From positions 1-40,817 of the forward strand of contig NZ_AUFU01000018.1 in the NCBI RefSeq assembly GCF_000426665.1: a DNA stretch of 40,817 nt. Direction: 5' to 3'. The position numbers were made by a program, and so were the translations under genes. Below the pieces are notes generated by a model. The model saw nothing but the letters and a program-made list of their open reading frames with translations. It did not search any database and had not been told where the DNA came from. The stretch is from Centipeda artemidis DSM 19719. Its GTDB lineage: Bacteria > Bacillota > Negativicutes > Selenomonadales > Selenomonadaceae. Shown here piece by piece: positions 40,080 through 40,817 of the stretch. Numbering within the stretch: position 1 is the first letter of the stretch; each line of letters starts with the position of its first letter.

Positions 40080-40611
40080 GCTCACAAGATTTGCCGTAGG
40101 CGATCGCTGGCCAGGAGAAGTCTTTCAGCAGGACGGATTGTATTTCGATTATACAGATGAAAGCGGCGCGTCGTTCGTACTGTTTTTCAGTGCGCCGAAC
40201 AAGAAGGAAATCGACGGCGTGAAGGATGGAAAGATAGAGCTTGCCATCACGGTAAAAGCTCCGGTCATTTTCATGTGCGCAAAAATACAAGGCGTTGGAA
40301 CCGGATGGATGGACGCCCCGTATTCAATTCGACGACATCCGGGGGCGACGATCATCCTGCAGCCAGCAAAAGACGGAGAGGGCCTGCCGATTCAGTTCTT
40401 CCTTGTTGACATACAGACAAAGAAGATATGCGCGATCCGTCTCATATCAACGGATAGCAAGTTCGCGAATTATTTTAGGCGAGCTGTCTTGACACAGTTA
40501 GGCGAACCTTATTCAACGCATGAATACGATTCTAAAATCTTCGAAGTTTATCAATCGCTTTCTTCGAAAGACTTAGCGCAGAGGGCAGATGTTACGTTTA
40601 GGACAAGATAG
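40072..40611 (+). CDS. Hypothetical protein ending the accessory operon
   Basis: This 179-residue protein belongs to no family I recognise. It begins with beta-rich sequence (GLYFDYTDESGASFVLFFSAP, KIELAITVKAPVIFMCAKIQ) and then reads PFSI-like DAPYSIRRHPGATIILQPAKDGEGLPIQFFLVDIQTKKICAIRLIS, followed by a helical C-terminus with YFRRAVLTQL. An early interior fold with several strands suggests a beta sandwich. AGGAGGG precedes the ATG. It overlaps the RHH gene and is followed by a terminator. Confidence 0.65.
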   Translation: MTELTRFAVGDRWPGEVFQQDGLYFDYTDESGASFVLFFSAPNKKEIDGVKDGKIELAITVKAPVIFMCAKIQGVGTGWMDAPYSIRRHPGATIILQPAKDGEGLPIQFFLVDIQTKKICAIRLISTDSKFANYFRRAVLTQLGEPYSTHEYDSKIFEVYQSLSSKDLAQRADVTFRTR

Positions 40612-40621
40612 CGTGCAGTGC

Positions 40622-40647
40622 GGGGGGAATGATACCGTCCCTTTTTT
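40622..40647 (+). terminator. Terminator after the accessory operon
   Basis: GGGGGG (40622-40627) can pair with CC and TCCC (40635-40641, one bulged G, one wobble) round AATGATA, followed by six T. The stem is short but the T run is good. Confidence 0.55.
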
Positions 40648-40680
40648 GTCTTAAAATCCATGCTTTCGCGGAATGGTGTT

Positions 40681-40698
40681 TGACAGCTTCGTGACAGC
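40681..40698 (+). repeat. Paired TGACAGC repeats, putative right integrase arm sites
   Basis: TGACAGC at 40681-40687 and 40692-40698 matches the pair at 136-154 in sequence and orientation, and the 9-base context TTTGACAGC and the following C(C/T) are also alike. The pair lies about 85 bases from the right terminal repeat, the left pair about 100 bases from it. Confidence 0.5.
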
Positions 40699-40738
40699 CT
40701 GTACTCTAACAAAAAATGGAGATACAGTGTCATATAGG

Positions 40739-40751
40739 ACACGAAAAACAT
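40739..40751 (+). repeat. 13-bp repeat, right flank of putative attP
   Basis: This is the second copy of ACACGAAAAACAT, in the same orientation as at 38-50. It lies 32 bases before the right terminal repeat, and the left copy lies 3 bases after the left one. Confidence 0.45.
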
Positions 40752-40783
40752 TGTGTCTCAAGGAAGTGCAGATAATACATACC

Positions 40784-40817
40784 ATGCGAATGTAATGCGT
40801 TATAATTGAATAATAAC
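40784..40817. repeat. Right copy of 34-bp terminal direct repeat (candidate att core)
   Basis: Identical to bases 1-34. With the left copy it either marks the two ends of an integrated prophage or the overlap of a circular sequence. In both cases the genome closes at this point, giving one non-coding region from 40612 through the joint to 164. Confidence 0.75.

Overview
The window looks like the complete genome of a temperate, HK97-type siphophage (an integrated or circularised prophage) of about 40.8 kb. All essential modules are present, in the order usual for Firmicutes phages. The host is probably a diderm Firmicute of the Negativicutes (Selenomonas-like). This is inferred from strong AGGAGG Shine-Dalgarno sites, frequent TTG/GTG starts, moderately high G+C coding sequence, and a membrane-anchored spanin-like protein beside the lysis genes, which would be pointless in a monoderm host. 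I cannot name the species. The first and last 34 bases are identical. The joint lies in the integrase-proximal non-coding region and is flanked by paired repeats, so it resembles an attP/att core more than a random assembly overlap.

Layout. (1) 1-4053, minus strand: lysogeny operon, read leftward from a repressor promoter: XRE repressor, ImmA-like metallopeptidase, a membrane-anchored DUF4041/GIY-YIG nuclease resembling the anti-phage protein SNIPE, and tyrosine integrase, ending at a hairpin terminator. (2) 4054-4220: divergent control region with two good promoters and palindromic operators. A fourth operator copy lies at the end of the cro-like gene. (3) 4220-13699, plus strand: early region with cro-like gene, excisionase-like protein, LysM protein, YqaJ exonuclease, RecT, SSB, HNH nuclease, a wHTH/DnaD initiator carrying an iteron origin inside its own gene, DnaC-like loader, DUF1064 nuclease, serine recombinase, dNTP diphosphohydrolase-like protein and a DUF1492/sigma-like late regulator. 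A DUF2513 gene sits in the opposite direction at 4729-5088. (4) 13700-14470: regulatory stretch with a consensus promoter, three very small genes and strong hairpins. (5) 14492-22761: HNH, terminases, portal, protease, capsid, connectors and tail tube. (6) 22813-31122: tail chaperones joined by a -1 frameshift, tape measure, and a DUF2460/DUF2163/NlpC-P60/J-like tail tip. (7) 31124-33407: a duplicated two-gene tail-tip cassette. (8) 33461-35072: holin, amidase, spanin-like protein, then a strong terminator. (9) 35216-40611: a separately promoted accessory operon: Zn/HARP-like protein, SNF2 ATPase fused to a GNAT domain, IbrA-like PP-loop (PAPS-reductase family) protein, IbrB-like ParB protein, RHH regulator and an unknown protein.

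How it works together: in the lysogen the repressor would hold the rightward promoter shut and regulate its own, while ImmA would relieve repression by proteolysis as in ICEBs1-type switches. The SNIPE-like nuclease would be made with the repressor and could exclude incoming phages. On induction the recombination and replication genes run first, then the DUF1492 regulator would open the late region. The most interesting parts are the SNIPE-like gene, the helicase/IbrA/IbrB accessory operon (a candidate undescribed DNA-processing, modification or defence system), the duplicated tail cassette with one membrane-tethered copy, and the iteron origin. No stretch longer than 300 bases lacks a gene. 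No tRNA, rRNA, CRISPR array or insertion sequence was seen.
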